Assembly (NCBI RefSeq): GCF_014358075.1
Contig: NZ_JACONT010000003.1
Span: 89,876-153,875, forward strand
Length of the DNA stretch: 64,000 nucleotides
Direction of reading: 5' to 3'
Source of the DNA: Sphingomonas albertensis
GTDB lineage: Bacteria; Pseudomonadota; Alphaproteobacteria; Sphingomonadales; Sphingomonadaceae
Of the stretch, positions 35,900-45,539 are shown in pieces. The notes under the pieces are model-generated. The model had not been told where the DNA came from and ran no database searches. It saw only the letters and a program-made list of their open reading frames with translations. The first letter of the stretch is position 1, and each line of letters opens with the position of its first letter. Position numbers and translations under genes: made by a program.

Positions 35900-37534
35900 A
35901 TGAAGATTGCCAAGGTCAAGATCACCAACTTCAAATGTTATGGGAAGACCTTCACGCTCGTGTTGAACGAAGGTCTCAACGTGATCGTCGGCGCCAATGA
36001 GTCCGGCAAGACCACGATCCTCGAGGCAATCTACCTGGCGCTGACGGGCCTTTTGCACGGCCGCCCGCTGAAGAACGATTTGACTAGCTACCTTTTCAAC
36101 CTTTCCGCGCAGGAGATGTACGTTCAGAGCCTGGCCACGTCATCGCCGCTGCCGCCGCCTGCGATCACCATCGAGCTGTTCTTCTCCGGCGATTCGAACG
36201 AACTTGCGGAACTGGAGGGAGACGGAAACTCTGAGCGGAGGAGAGCTAGTGGCGTCGTGTACAAGATCGAGTTCGATGAAGAAAACTACAAAGGGCCGTA
36301 CGAGGAACTGGTGAAGGCCGGAGTGCTGAGTTCCATCCCCGTCGAGTATTACACGACCACGATGCGCTCGTTCGCCCGCAAGGGCATCACGGCTCGCAAC
36401 ATACCGATCAAGTCCGCTTTGATCGATTCGTCCAACAGCCGAATGCAGAACGGTTCGGACGTCTACGTCTCCCGTATCATCCGCGATGTCTTGGAGGAGA
36501 ATGAACGGGCATCCATTTCCCAAGCCCACCGAAAGCTGAAGGAGGCTTTCGTGGCGGATCCGAATCTCAAGATGATAAACGAGAGGATCACGCAGGCAGC
36601 CAAGATAACGAAGAAGGCGGTCAGTATCTCGGTCGACCTGTCATCGCAGACGGCCTGGGAAAGCAGCCTGATGACCTACATCGATCTCATTCCCTTCCAG
36701 TACATCGGCAAGGGCGAACAGTGCGTCATCAAGACGAAGCTGGCGCTCAGCGCCAAGAAGCACACCGAGGCGACCGCGATACTGCTCGAGGAGCCGGAGA
36801 ATCACCTCTCACATGCCCGGCTGAGCGAGCTGATCGCGGACCTCACCGATCAGCATGGCCAGAAGCAGATCGTCATCTCGACACATAGCAGTTTCGTGGC
36901 AAACAAGCTCGGTCTGGACCATCTGATCGTACTGCGTGACGCGGAAGTGGCGCGTATATCCGAACTGGACTCCAGCGACTTCTTCAAGAAACTGTCGGGC
37001 TACGACACGCTGCGCCTGACACTGGCGGACAGGGCGATCCTGGTCGAAGGTGACTCGGACGAACTCATCGTCCAGCGCGCCTACATGGACGCCAACGGAG
37101 GTCGGCTGCCCATCCAGGATGGCATCGACGTCATCTCCGTCGGCACCGCCTTTCTCCGCTTCCTCGAGTTGGCGAACGCGTTGAAGATCCCGGTCGCGGT
37201 GGTCACCGACAATGATGGCGACATCGCCGCCGTCGAGAGGAAATACGCCTCCTACAAAGACTCCGATACCGTCAGGATATGCGTCGACCCAACCGTGGAC
37301 ACCGGCTCCCTGATGATCAAGGACAAGCCGTTCAATTTCAACACTCTCGAGCCGAAGATCCTCCAGGCGAACGACCGGACGACCCTTAACGCCATCTTCA
37401 AGACTTCCGCTAAGACCGATGACGAACTTCGCATTCACATGCGCGCGAACAAGACCGAAAGCGCTTTGGCGATCTTCGGTTCGCCAACGAGGATCGCCTA
37501 TCCGGATTACATCCTGGATGCGATCAGGCCGTGA
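35900..37534 (+). CDS. OLD-family ATPase-TOPRIM nuclease, GajA-like
   Basis: A 544-residue class 2 OLD nuclease. The ABC-type ATPase shows Walker A GANESGKTT (31-39), signature-like GKGEQCVIKTKLALS, Walker B AILLEEPENHLS and H-loop ISTHSSFV. The C-terminal TOPRIM has AILVEGDSDELIV and VVTDNDGD. Next to a UvrD-like helicase, as here, these form the Gabija anti-phage system (GajA nuclease, GajB helicase). It is slightly shorter than Bacillus GajA. Its stop overlaps the next gene (GTGA). The start at MKIAKVKITNFKCYG begins the ATPase fold exactly. Confidence 0.88.
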   Translation: MKIAKVKITNFKCYGKTFTLVLNEGLNVIVGANESGKTTILEAIYLALTGLLHGRPLKNDLTSYLFNLSAQEMYVQSLATSSPLPPPAITIELFFSGDSNELAELEGDGNSERRRASGVVYKIEFDEENYKGPYEELVKAGVLSSIPVEYYTTTMRSFARKGITARNIPIKSALIDSSNSRMQNGSDVYVSRIIRDVLEENERASISQAHRKLKEAFVADPNLKMINERITQAAKITKKAVSISVDLSSQTAWESSLMTYIDLIPFQYIGKGEQCVIKTKLALSAKKHTEATAILLEEPENHLSHARLSELIADLTDQHGQKQIVISTHSSFVANKLGLDHLIVLRDAEVARISELDSSDFFKKLSGYDTLRLTLADRAILVEGDSDELIVQRAYMDANGGRLPIQDGIDVISVGTAFLRFLELANALKIPVAVVTDNDGDIAAVERKYASYKDSDTVRICVDPTVDTGSLMIKDKPFNFNTLEPKILQANDRTTLNAIFKTSAKTDDELRIHMRANKTESALAIFGSPTRIAYPDYILDAIRP

Positions 37535-38685
37535 TCGGAGCGAACAGGATCATCATCGCCGCGGCGGGATCGGGAAAGACGACCTATCTCGTCGAGGAAG
37601 CGGTCAAGATACAGCGCGAGCGGGTCCTGATCACCACTTACACGGAGTCGAACGAGGCGGAGATCCGCCAACGTTTCTTCGATGTGGTCGGCCATGTACC
37701 TTCGAACGTCGTCATCATGACGTGGTTCAGTTTCCTGATCACGCACGGAGTCAAACCGTTTCAGGGTGGGCTATTCGAGTTCCAGATCACCGGCATGTTG
37801 CTGGTGGCTGCCCGGTCGGGGCTCAGATACAAGCCGCAGGTGGGGCATCCTTCATACTGGGCTGAAAGCGAGACCGGGAAACACTATTTCGACCAGCGAC
37901 GGCAGGTCTATTCCGACAAACTCGCAAAATTGGCGATTCGGTGCAACGAAGGCAGCGGCGGCGCCGTGATCGATCGTGTCAGCCGTATATTCCAGCACGT
38001 CTTCGTCGACGAGGTTCAGGATCTCGCAGGCTACGATCTAGACGTTCTGGCTGCGCTCGCACGGAGCTCGTCCCGTCTTCTGATGGTCGGCGATCCGCGC
38101 CAAGTCACCTATCTGACCCATCACGAGCAGCGCCATAAGAAATATACCGACGGTGGCATCGTCCAATTCCTTCAAAATGACATCCCCAAGAAGGTGCCAG
38201 TCGACATCGACGAAACCTCGTTGAACCGGTCGCACCGGAATAGCGCCGTGATATGCGAGATATCATCACGGCTGTATCCGAACCTGCCCGTCACCCATGC
38301 CTGCGCGTGTGCCGACTGCCGCGTCGGCGCAGCCGGACCGAACGGCGCGTTGATCCTTCGACCCGCCGACTACGCTCATTACGTGGCGAAATTCTGGCCC
38401 ATGCAATTACGCGACAAGGTCACGACTTCCGGCGTCATAGACCGATTTCCCGTCATGAACTTTGGCGAGTCGAAGGGTCGAGGGTTCGATCATGTGGTCA
38501 TCCTTCCTACAAGACCCATGTCCCGGTGGCTCCTTGATCCTGCCGCCGAACTCGCATCGCAGAGCAGGGCCAAGTTCTACGTCGCCCTGACTCGGGCGCG
38601 TCACAGCGTGGCGATCGCGATGGATTGGGGCAACGCCCCCCTGCCCGCTGGTTTCACTCTCTATGATCGTGAGCACCGTTCGTGA
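37531..38685 (+). CDS. UvrD/Rep-like SF1 helicase, GajB-like
   Basis: A 384-residue SF1A helicase. Motifs in order are I (IIAAAGSGKTT), Ia-like (VLITTYTESNEAEI), II (VFVDEVQDLAGYD), III (LLMVGDPRQVTY), IV-like (NRSHRN), V (ESKGRGFDHVVIL) and VI (FYVALTRARHSVAIAM). The GTG start overlaps the OLD nuclease stop. As the GajB-like half of a Gabija locus it would sense or use DNA ends freed during phage replication. It is clearly shorter than usual GajB, apparently lacking part of the 1B/2B inserts. A CACADC cluster between motifs IV and V could bind zinc. Confidence 0.86.
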   Translation: MIGANRIIIAAAGSGKTTYLVEEAVKIQRERVLITTYTESNEAEIRQRFFDVVGHVPSNVVIMTWFSFLITHGVKPFQGGLFEFQITGMLLVAARSGLRYKPQVGHPSYWAESETGKHYFDQRRQVYSDKLAKLAIRCNEGSGGAVIDRVSRIFQHVFVDEVQDLAGYDLDVLAALARSSSRLLMVGDPRQVTYLTHHEQRHKKYTDGGIVQFLQNDIPKKVPVDIDETSLNRSHRNSAVICEISSRLYPNLPVTHACACADCRVGAAGPNGALILRPADYAHYVAKFWPMQLRDKVTTSGVIDRFPVMNFGESKGRGFDHVVILPTRPMSRWLLDPAAELASQSRAKFYVALTRARHSVAIAMDWGNAPLPAGFTLYDREHRS

Positions 38686-38757
38686 CGCCTGCCCCGCCCC
38701 CACGTCGAACGTGATCGGCGGCGGCTCGATCGTCGGCGCGCGTCGACCTCGACAAAG

Positions 38758-41700
38758 CTACCGCAGGACCGAGATGAGAAGATCCCGGATCTTCGCCGAG
38801 AAGATGTCGTCGTCGACGCTGCGCCCCGTAGTCACGAAGACCACCTCGTCGAGGAATCGTGCGAGCATGATCTCGAGCTCACCTCCCCGCTCATCGCTCG
38901 CCGTCAAAGCCTCGATCGCATCCGTCCGGGCGATGACCACGATGGGTGGATCCTCGCCATCCTTCGGCATGATCCGCGCGGTCGCGACTGGCTTGTCCTT
39001 CAGGCCTTCTCGGAAGAACTCCGCCACGGCCTCGCTCTCCACCGCCTCGGAGAAGACGTGGACGTCGATCGCGGCGCCCTCCTTCAAAAGGTCGGGAGAC
39101 AGGATCTCAGCGAGTTCGTCTGCGAAGGCGACGAGAAACGACCCGATCACCAGGGCGACGAACATGGACTCCGACCGCTTCGCGTCCGTCCGGACGGTGA
39201 ACAGCAGGCGTTCCTCGCTGCCCAGATGTATGACGAGATTCAGGTCGTCCCCAGGCCGATGGCGCACGACCATGCGGTCCGAACCACTTGCACAGATCCC
39301 CGCCAGCGTGAGCAGTTCCGCGGTGGTGAAGGCGCGATGCCGACCGAAGCCGAGGGTCACCAGCAGGAGCATCGAGCCCAACGAGCCTCGCTTCCTCAGT
39401 CCTCGACTGTCGTCGAGGGCTAGAAGACACCTGACCAGGCAATCAAACCAGAATGCGCCGTCCCGACCAGGTAGGAACGCGCGGATCAGGAAACCCAGCA
39501 CGCCTGGCGCGGCCGCCTTCGGACACCGCGCCAGCGCCACCGTCATCGCCTCGACCCACGCACTCGAAGCCGTGAGATCGCCGCGCCCATCGAAGGCTAT
39601 CGCGATCAACGTCTCGGGGGACTGCTGATCACCGATGAACGGGACGAAGTAATGCAGCAGGCGCTCGGCTTCATCGACGTCGTCCCCGCGCAGAAACCCT
39701 CTAATGGTGAGAGCATAGTCGGACGCCGCCTCGCTGTGCCGCCCCTGCAGCCGGCGGGCATCGCCACGCTCTTCCAGAGCGAAGGCCTGCTCGACCCACG
39801 CGAAACTGTCTGCAAGGAGTTCGGCGGCGTGGGCTGCGGATTGCTCGGCGCGTGCCGCCAGCGCGTTCCTCTCGTCACCCTCTGCCGCGACCGCGGCCTG
39901 ATTGTCGACGGCTGCGAGAAGACGCGAACTACGTCCCTCGATGTCGGGCCTGCTAACCGACTGCCCGAGCTTGCGGCCTTCGTCATAGGCTGTACGCGCG
40001 CCGCGGAGGTCGCCGGCATCACGCAGAACGTTACCGAGCATGATCTGGTTGATCGCCACCAGATACCTGTCGCCCAGCTCCTCGCCTATGCCGATCGCCT
40101 CGTGCGCGAGCGCCTCCGCCTCGACGAACCTCTTTTCAAGTCGAAGCCGCGGGGTTTCGAGGTTGCAAAGCCATGCGCGATGACGTGGCGAATCGGGCTC
40201 GCCGACGTCGAGCTCGGCCCGGAGCGCGTCCGCCTCGTTTCGCCCGTCCTTCGAAAGCGCGAGCGATGCTATCAGATTGCGTGTGGAGATCTCGAGGCCA
40301 TACCTGTCCTCGATCTCCGCGAAGACCTCCCGGGCGCGGCGAAAGATCGACGCGGCCGCGTCGGTGTCGTTGACGCTGAGATATGCCACGCCCTCGTCGA
40401 GCAGCAGCCGCCCTTCGCGATCCTTCCGGCCGTGGTCTCTCGCGCCGTCGCGAAGTTCACGGACGCGTTCCAGCGCGGCTGCCGAAGCAGAGAGCCTGAG
40501 ATCGATCGACGCCTCGAGCAGGTCAATCATCTCCTCGGCTTCCCGATCCGAAACCTGTGCTGCGACTTCACGGGCCTCGTGCAACAGCATTCCGGCCGCA
40601 CTCACCCTGCCCTGGTTCGCGCGAGCTTCGCCAAGCGCGATCAGTACGGAGATCAGGCGCCCCTTCTCGTCACGCGATCGATAATACTCCACGAGATAGT
40701 CAAGAGCCTCGGTCAGGTGTCGCGTCGATCCGCTGAACACGGCTTCGGAGGCGGTCCGGTTGGCAAGCCTCGCGACGCGCTCCGACATCTCGGTTCCTCG
40801 CAGCCTGAAAGCCGCCCAGGATCTCCCGGTTCGCTCGAGACGTCTCGACAATCGGTCGCTGAGCAGCCCGTGCAGCTGGGGTCGACCGAGCACGAGCCGT
40901 CCGATCTCATCGCGCAGGCTCTCGTGAACGAACCCGTAGCCGGCGGCCGTCTCCATCAGGAGATCGTTCATCGCGGCGACATGCTCGGTGATTTCGGTCG
41001 CCGTTCCTACCGCGCTGCCTAGCAGGACCTTCAAATCCGAAAGGGTCAACATCACCGGGGCAAGCGAGAGATAGCCGAGTATCTCCCTCGAGGTGGCGTC
41101 CAGCGTCTCGTACCGCTGGTCGGACGTCACGACCGTAGCCCTCTGGCGAAGTAGAAGCGGCAGATCTCCGGTTTCCGCCGTAACGGTAGCGTCGGCGAGC
41201 AAGCGCAATGTCGCCAGATCGTCATCACTGAATCCCAGGACAGGCAGCTCTTCCCCGACCACGCCTTCGGGTTTGCCGCGCGTGACGATCAGCACCGATC
41301 CTGTTCCACTAAGCATGAGGCAGGAACCGAGCACGGACCATACGGCGTCGACGTCCTCCGGGTCGTCGAGCACCAGCGGCCATCCACTGCCGTTGTGCCA
41401 CCGGGCGATCAGCAACGTACGAACGTCTTCGAACAAGGGCGTAGCAAGCTCGGGGCCGATGGCCAGGCCCAACCGCTCGGCGACGGCGAGCAGCGCCGTG
41501 CGCGCGTCCATGCCGCGGGCATTGACGTACGCCGCCGCGCGCTCGTGCGACCATTCCGCCGCGAGCGCTGTCTTGCCCGCCCCGGATTCCCCGGTCACCC
41601 AGATGATCCGAGAGGACGCTGCGGCCTGAGACAAACGATCGAGCAGACCATTGCGCCGGATGCGCAGCGCGCCGTTGCGGAAGATGGCAGCGAGCGTCGC

Positions 41701-42222
41701 ATCCGCCGTGCCGATGATCGGCGACGAGATCTGCGCGCGCGTCACCCGGTCGGTGACCAGAGCCGTCAGATCATCGCGAAACCGAGCCTCGAGATCCTCG
41801 CCGTCCTCGAAGAAGTAGAGGACGTGCGGACCGCCCATCATCTCGCTGACCATCGCCTCCAGTCGTGGGTCGCGGTCGATTGCGGGTTTCAGTACGTAGG
41901 CCAGCAGATCCTTGCCGAGCCGCTGCGCCTCGCGTAATTCATCCTCGAGCCCGGAAATGGTCATCCCCTTCGCGTCGTCGATCCAACCATAACCATTGCG
42001 GTAGATGCCGATGACGACGTGCGAATCTTGAAGCTTTCGCAGGTAGAAATCGCGGGGCGGCTCCGCCCGCGCGCCTTCGCGCTCGAACTGTATGGGTTCG
42101 AAATTCAGGGACCGGATCGCGGCACGCGCGGCCTCCCGCTCGGTCTCGCACTCGCCGATCGTCGAGCTGATGAAGACTTGGAGACGGTCCGCCGACGCCC
42201 GCTGCGGTATCACGTCAACCAT
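38758..42222 (-). CDS. DUF4062-STAND NTPase with TPR repeats (candidate defence sensor)
   Basis: A 1,154-residue multidomain protein. Residues ~13-115 form a DUF4062 domain (LQVFISSTIGECETEREAARAAI...FYLRKLQDSHVVIGIYRNGYGW), related to TIR-like folds. A STAND NTPase follows with Walker A GESGAGKTAL (211-220) and Walker B WPLVLDD. About 540-900 is a run of TPR-like repeats, and a further C-terminal domain (~1000-1154) is unrecognised. The layout matches NLR-like immune proteins: effector, switch, sensor. The start at 42222 overlaps the stop of the preceding gene within ATGGTTGA, so the two are coupled; a Met 17 codons upstream is rejected. Confidence 0.82.
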   Translation of the reverse strand: MVDVIPQRASADRLQVFISSTIGECETEREAARAAIRSLNFEPIQFEREGARAEPPRDFYLRKLQDSHVVIGIYRNGYGWIDDAKGMTISGLEDELREAQRLGKDLLAYVLKPAIDRDPRLEAMVSEMMGGPHVLYFFEDGEDLEARFRDDLTALVTDRVTRAQISSPIIGTADATLAAIFRNGALRIRRNGLLDRLSQAAASSRIIWVTGESGAGKTALAAEWSHERAAAYVNARGMDARTALLAVAERLGLAIGPELATPLFEDVRTLLIARWHNGSGWPLVLDDPEDVDAVWSVLGSCLMLSGTGSVLIVTRGKPEGVVGEELPVLGFSDDDLATLRLLADATVTAETGDLPLLLRQRATVVTSDQRYETLDATSREILGYLSLAPVMLTLSDLKVLLGSAVGTATEITEHVAAMNDLLMETAAGYGFVHESLRDEIGRLVLGRPQLHGLLSDRLSRRLERTGRSWAAFRLRGTEMSERVARLANRTASEAVFSGSTRHLTEALDYLVEYYRSRDEKGRLISVLIALGEARANQGRVSAAGMLLHEAREVAAQVSDREAEEMIDLLEASIDLRLSASAAALERVRELRDGARDHGRKDREGRLLLDEGVAYLSVNDTDAAASIFRRAREVFAEIEDRYGLEISTRNLIASLALSKDGRNEADALRAELDVGEPDSPRHRAWLCNLETPRLRLEKRFVEAEALAHEAIGIGEELGDRYLVAINQIMLGNVLRDAGDLRGARTAYDEGRKLGQSVSRPDIEGRSSRLLAAVDNQAAVAAEGDERNALAARAEQSAAHAAELLADSFAWVEQAFALEERGDARRLQGRHSEAASDYALTIRGFLRGDDVDEAERLLHYFVPFIGDQQSPETLIAIAFDGRGDLTASSAWVEAMTVALARCPKAAAPGVLGFLIRAFLPGRDGAFWFDCLVRCLLALDDSRGLRKRGSLGSMLLLVTLGFGRHRAFTTAELLTLAGICASGSDRMVVRHRPGDDLNLVIHLGSEERLLFTVRTDAKRSESMFVALVIGSFLVAFADELAEILSPDLLKEGAAIDVHVFSEAVESEAVAEFFREGLKDKPVATARIMPKDGEDPPIVVIARTDAIEALTASDERGGELEIMLARFLDEVVFVTTGRSVDDDIFSAKIRDLLISVLR

Positions 42223-43354
42223 AGCCGAGTTCCCGGACGCGCCGGATCCGTTCGACGACCCTCGCCCCGACATCGCGGTCCGGTTCGAGACGCCGAAGCA
42301 GGAAGGCGGCGTCGAGACCGATCTGTTCGTCTAGCTGATCGTTCGAGATGGCCGTGAGCTCAACGTCCATCGAGGCCGGCTCGAGTATCTGACGACGGAC
42401 GGCGTCGATCATCGCAAGCCGTTTGCCGATGCCGCTCGGCTGATAGGAGAGGAATCTTGCTGTCCGAAGATTGCAGATCGCCTGTTCGGCTTGCCAGCGG
42501 GCGTAGCCTGCAGACGCCGCATGCGCCAGCAGGGCGGCGCCGCGATCGGTGTTGCGGAGCACGTGCAGCGTCTTGGGCATCGACGCCGCAAGCCGCCGCT
42601 CGCGCGCATCCGTCACGCCTTTGGGGTCCTGGTCCGGGGTAGGCGGCCAGCCTGGATCCGGTCCGTCCTTCTTCCTCGCTTCGAATTCAGCCTCGGTCCT
42701 CGCCATCGAATGCGGCGGTCGATCCTCAAGCCGTCGATAGACATCGATGCCGGGCAGAAGGATGGCGTTGTTCCAACTCGGCTTGAAGGAAAAGTCCCGG
42801 CTCCCGCTGCTCTGCGACATGCCCGCCGGCATCTCGGCGACGATCAACCACAGCGGCGCGACCGGCTGCTCGGCATAGCCGGCGAGCCCATCGAGCATCG
42901 GATGCCGCGAGTTCATTCGTTTGATATGGCTCATCACTATCATGAGCGGCTGAGAAATCGTGTCGATGCCGGAAACGCGCCAGCGCAGCAGATCGACCTG
43001 CTGTGATATCGCGAGCACGTAGCCAGGCCCGTCATAGGCGATCTCGATGCGAATGGCGTTGGGTCCGGACAGCGTGGTCCATTCCTTCAGGAGCGCGAGC
43101 GCGGATCTCATCTTGCCCATGTCGTCGCCGAGAAGCGTCATGAAAGGCGGGCCGTCCGGAAGAAGGCCGAAACCGCAACCTGAAAAGCCACCTGCCACCA
43201 GGCGCTGCGACAACTCCATGTTGGCCAAGACGATGTCGACCGTGGGCCAGCCCCAGTCATAGCCGCCCGCATCCTCTATGAGATCCTCGCGAGCAGCCGA
43301 CTGCTGATCGGCCACCTTCGCTTTCTTAGCGCCTTTGCCCTTCTTCGCAGCCAT
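42215..43354 (-). CDS. unknown partner of the STAND protein
   Basis: A 379-residue protein beginning with a Lys-rich tail (MAAKKGKGAKKAK). The body has mixed alpha/beta segments (MRSALALLKEWTTLSGPNAIRIEIAYDGPGYVLAISQQVDLLRWRV; APLWLIVAEMPAGM) and a helical C-terminus. No catalytic motif is recognised. Its stop lies inside the start region of the DUF4062-STAND gene, so they are translated together. An adaptor, ligand sensor or regulator for that protein is the natural inference. Confidence 0.7.
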   Translation of the reverse strand: MAAKKGKGAKKAKVADQQSAAREDLIEDAGGYDWGWPTVDIVLANMELSQRLVAGGFSGCGFGLLPDGPPFMTLLGDDMGKMRSALALLKEWTTLSGPNAIRIEIAYDGPGYVLAISQQVDLLRWRVSGIDTISQPLMIVMSHIKRMNSRHPMLDGLAGYAEQPVAPLWLIVAEMPAGMSQSSGSRDFSFKPSWNNAILLPGIDVYRRLEDRPPHSMARTEAEFEARKKDGPDPGWPPTPDQDPKGVTDARERRLAASMPKTLHVLRNTDRGAALLAHAASAGYARWQAEQAICNLRTARFLSYQPSGIGKRLAMIDAVRRQILEPASMDVELTAISNDQLDEQIGLDAAFLLRRLEPDRDVGARVVERIRRVRELGYG

Positions 43355-43580
43355 TACCGCAGTCTGGGGGAGCCCGGACGAATTGCCAAGGGTTGCTCGA
43401 AACAGCCGGCGCGTTCTGCCAGCCACTGCTCAGCAACGCGGATCCCCACGCCTGCCGTTTCCGTTGCGAATTTCAGGCCGATCGACCGACAAGCCCTCTT
43501 CGTCCAGCTACCCGGCACGTCCCGGCAGTCTCTCCCGACCGGCGATGAGCGGACACGTCCGTGGTTGGCTGCCCGCCACC

Positions 43581-44450
43581 TCAGGCAGCGAAGCGCTGCT
43601 CGAGATTGAGATCGAGACCCATGGCGAGTTCGCCACAGGGTTCGGACTCGACGAGCCGCAGCATGTCGCTGATCGCCGGGGAGACCAACGCCTCGGCGAA
43701 GGAGGAAGTGGGGTCGAACCCTTCGGTCAGCTCCGCTTCGGACGCGGCGACCGCGCCGTAGCGCCCCGACAGCCGCTGCACCGCTTCGAGCGCGCCGCTG
43801 CAGATCGAGGCGTGGAACGCCTGAAGGATCATCCGACCGTCGTCATGGACCAGCGTCGCCGTGAAGAGACGGGGTTCCAGTCTGGTGGGGCGACCTTCGT
43901 CGACCGCATCGCCGGTGTCCGCGTGACTTCCCGCGACGCGGGGTGGCCGAGGCGTTGAAACGACTTCCCGCTTGCCGCTTTGACGATCTGCCCTTCGCGC
44001 CGGAGTGCGGGGCGAGCATCCGTCGCGTCCGTCGATCGTCGCGACTGACAACTGCACGTCATCTTCGACACAGTCATCGTCGCTGTTGTCATCGTCGTCC
44101 GAAACGAGATCGTCGATGAACTCCGGCTCCGCGTCCAGACCGAGCGACAGGCCATGGAGGAGGAGCGCCCGGAGGAAGTCCTCGCGGCGGAGCACCGCCT
44201 CGATCGCGGTGCCGCCGGCGAAGAGACGGCGGGGCGACAGGAGCCAGTTCATCGGGTCCTCTCCCCCACCCTCGCGCTGGAACCGCGCTCCCGTCTCGGC
44301 GGCGATGACCGCGAGACGGGTCAGACCGCGTCGCGTGACCCGCAACGCTCCGTCGGACTTGAGATCCTCGTCCAGGGGATCGTCGTACGCCACCTTCGAC
44401 GACGCGATGCTGGTGTGGCTCTGGTAGGCTGACTGTATCGATGCGATCAT
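43581..44450 (-). CDS. MbcA/DUF2384-like protein, paralogue B
   Basis: A 289-residue protein homologous along its length to the 24626-25363 protein. Shared blocks are AAETGARFQREGGGEDPMNWLLSPRRLF, LLHGLSLGLD, and FTATLVHDDGRMILQAFHASI, ending in LEQRFAA (compare IEQRIEA). An acidic linker (DDDDNSDDDCVEDD) and an Arg/Pro-rich stretch separate the two domains. The first resembles antitoxin toxin-binding domains. The promoter carries the same 22-bp motif as paralogue A. It lies 19 kb from paralogue A, with unrelated genes between. Confidence 0.72.
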   Translation of the reverse strand: MIASIQSAYQSHTSIASSKVAYDDPLDEDLKSDGALRVTRRGLTRLAVIAAETGARFQREGGGEDPMNWLLSPRRLFAGGTAIEAVLRREDFLRALLLHGLSLGLDAEPEFIDDLVSDDDDNSDDDCVEDDVQLSVATIDGRDGCSPRTPARRADRQSGKREVVSTPRPPRVAGSHADTGDAVDEGRPTRLEPRLFTATLVHDDGRMILQAFHASICSGALEAVQRLSGRYGAVAASEAELTEGFDPTSSFAEALVSPAISDMLRLVESEPCGELAMGLDLNLEQRFAA

Positions 44451-44534
44451 ATCGAGCTCCGTTCACAGCCAAACTCCAGATCTTTACCGGAGGGTCAGTG
44501 GCCGCACCTCGTACATGGTCTAGGATGATTATAT

Positions 44535-44556
44535 TTCAACGGTTCTAGAACAGTCG
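44535..44556. promoter_or_regulatory. shared 22-bp operator-like motif, site 2
   Basis: TTCAACGGTTCTAGAAC then AGTCG, about 85 bases upstream of paralogue B. On the minus strand TATAAT follows it directly, so the palindrome GTTCTAGAAC falls in the -35/-10 spacer, exactly as at site 1. It is the only feature of the gene-free stretch 44451-44779. Confidence 0.68.
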
Positions 44557-44779
44557 ATACGTTTATTGTAAGGAAAAGCATCATTCAATGCGCAGGATCA
44601 CAGGGCCGGCACATTTTAGACTGCCATGAACGATTAACGAAAAACGGCGTCCATCTATCGAACGCCAAAGCCCGCACGGCTACCTTCGCCGTCGTCGCCG
44701 CGCTCGCGTCCCGCCATCACGTTCTGCGGCTCACACAGAGTGTGCGGCACGTCGCCATGGTTGTCATGCAACGACATGA

Positions 44780-45460
44780 CTACTCGTTGGCGACCGCCGT
44801 ACTTCCGGTCTCGAAGACGATCAGGGAGGTTCCGCCAACTGGCTGCATCACGCGCTTCACAGGGTAGTCTCTGCCAGCGAGCAAGGGGTGGCTGACGATT
44901 GCTCCAACTGGGCGACCCACCATCGCCGAACCGATGGTAAGCGGAAGCTGCTGCGCCACGTGGAGACGCCCCTTTCCCGCCGACGATGTGAGCAGGTAGG
45001 TCGAGGTCAGCAAGGCGATCTCCAGTCCTTCACCGCAAAGCCTGAAGCCGAGCTTCTCGTCCCGGTCGTCCCGGTCGTCGGGGTCGCATATTACGCAGCC
45101 CGCGACACCCTGATGGCGACGCGCGAAGCGACGATGCCAACGTTCACTTCCGCCACCATCTGTGAGACGTCCCCCCGATAGAAAGTCGTAACCGCCTGGC
45201 CGGAAGGTATCATGCGTGCGCAGCGACTTCTCGGGCCAGTCGTCGGGCACACGGAACCGGTCGATGACGTCCGCGGTGCGAAGTCCCATGTCCGCCAGCG
45301 CGTCGTGCACCATCGGCGAGACGTGCCGGATCATCGTCTTGACCCGCGCCCTGAAGTACTCCAGCCGCGCGGCGCGATAGCATTCACACCTCTCAGCAAG
45401 ATCGATGTACCGCTGATCATGCGCGGAAATGTAATCGTCCGGGTTGTACTTCCAGTCCAT
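44780..45460 (-). CDS. unknown protein, divergent from ArsR regulator
   Basis: A 226-residue soluble protein. The start MDWKYNPDDYISAHDQRYIDLAERCECYRAARLEYFRARV is likely, with GTG or Met codons further up possible. It contains GVAGCVICDPDDRDDRDEK, a short Cys pair followed by an acidic stretch, and GYDFLSGGRLTDGGGSERWHRR. No family is recognised. It is divergent from the ArsR gene, with the third copy of the 22-bp motif between them. Confidence 0.62.
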   Translation of the reverse strand: MDWKYNPDDYISAHDQRYIDLAERCECYRAARLEYFRARVKTMIRHVSPMVHDALADMGLRTADVIDRFRVPDDWPEKSLRTHDTFRPGGYDFLSGGRLTDGGGSERWHRRFARRHQGVAGCVICDPDDRDDRDEKLGFRLCGEGLEIALLTSTYLLTSSAGKGRLHVAQQLPLTIGSAMVGRPVGAIVSHPLLAGRDYPVKRVMQPVGGTSLIVFETGSTAVANE

Positions 45461-45539
45461 GCCCACCTCGACGTTCGGCGCGATCCCTTCACCTAAGGAC
45501 GCGCTCCTGCATTCGCCAAATGGGGTCCGCCAGCATCCC

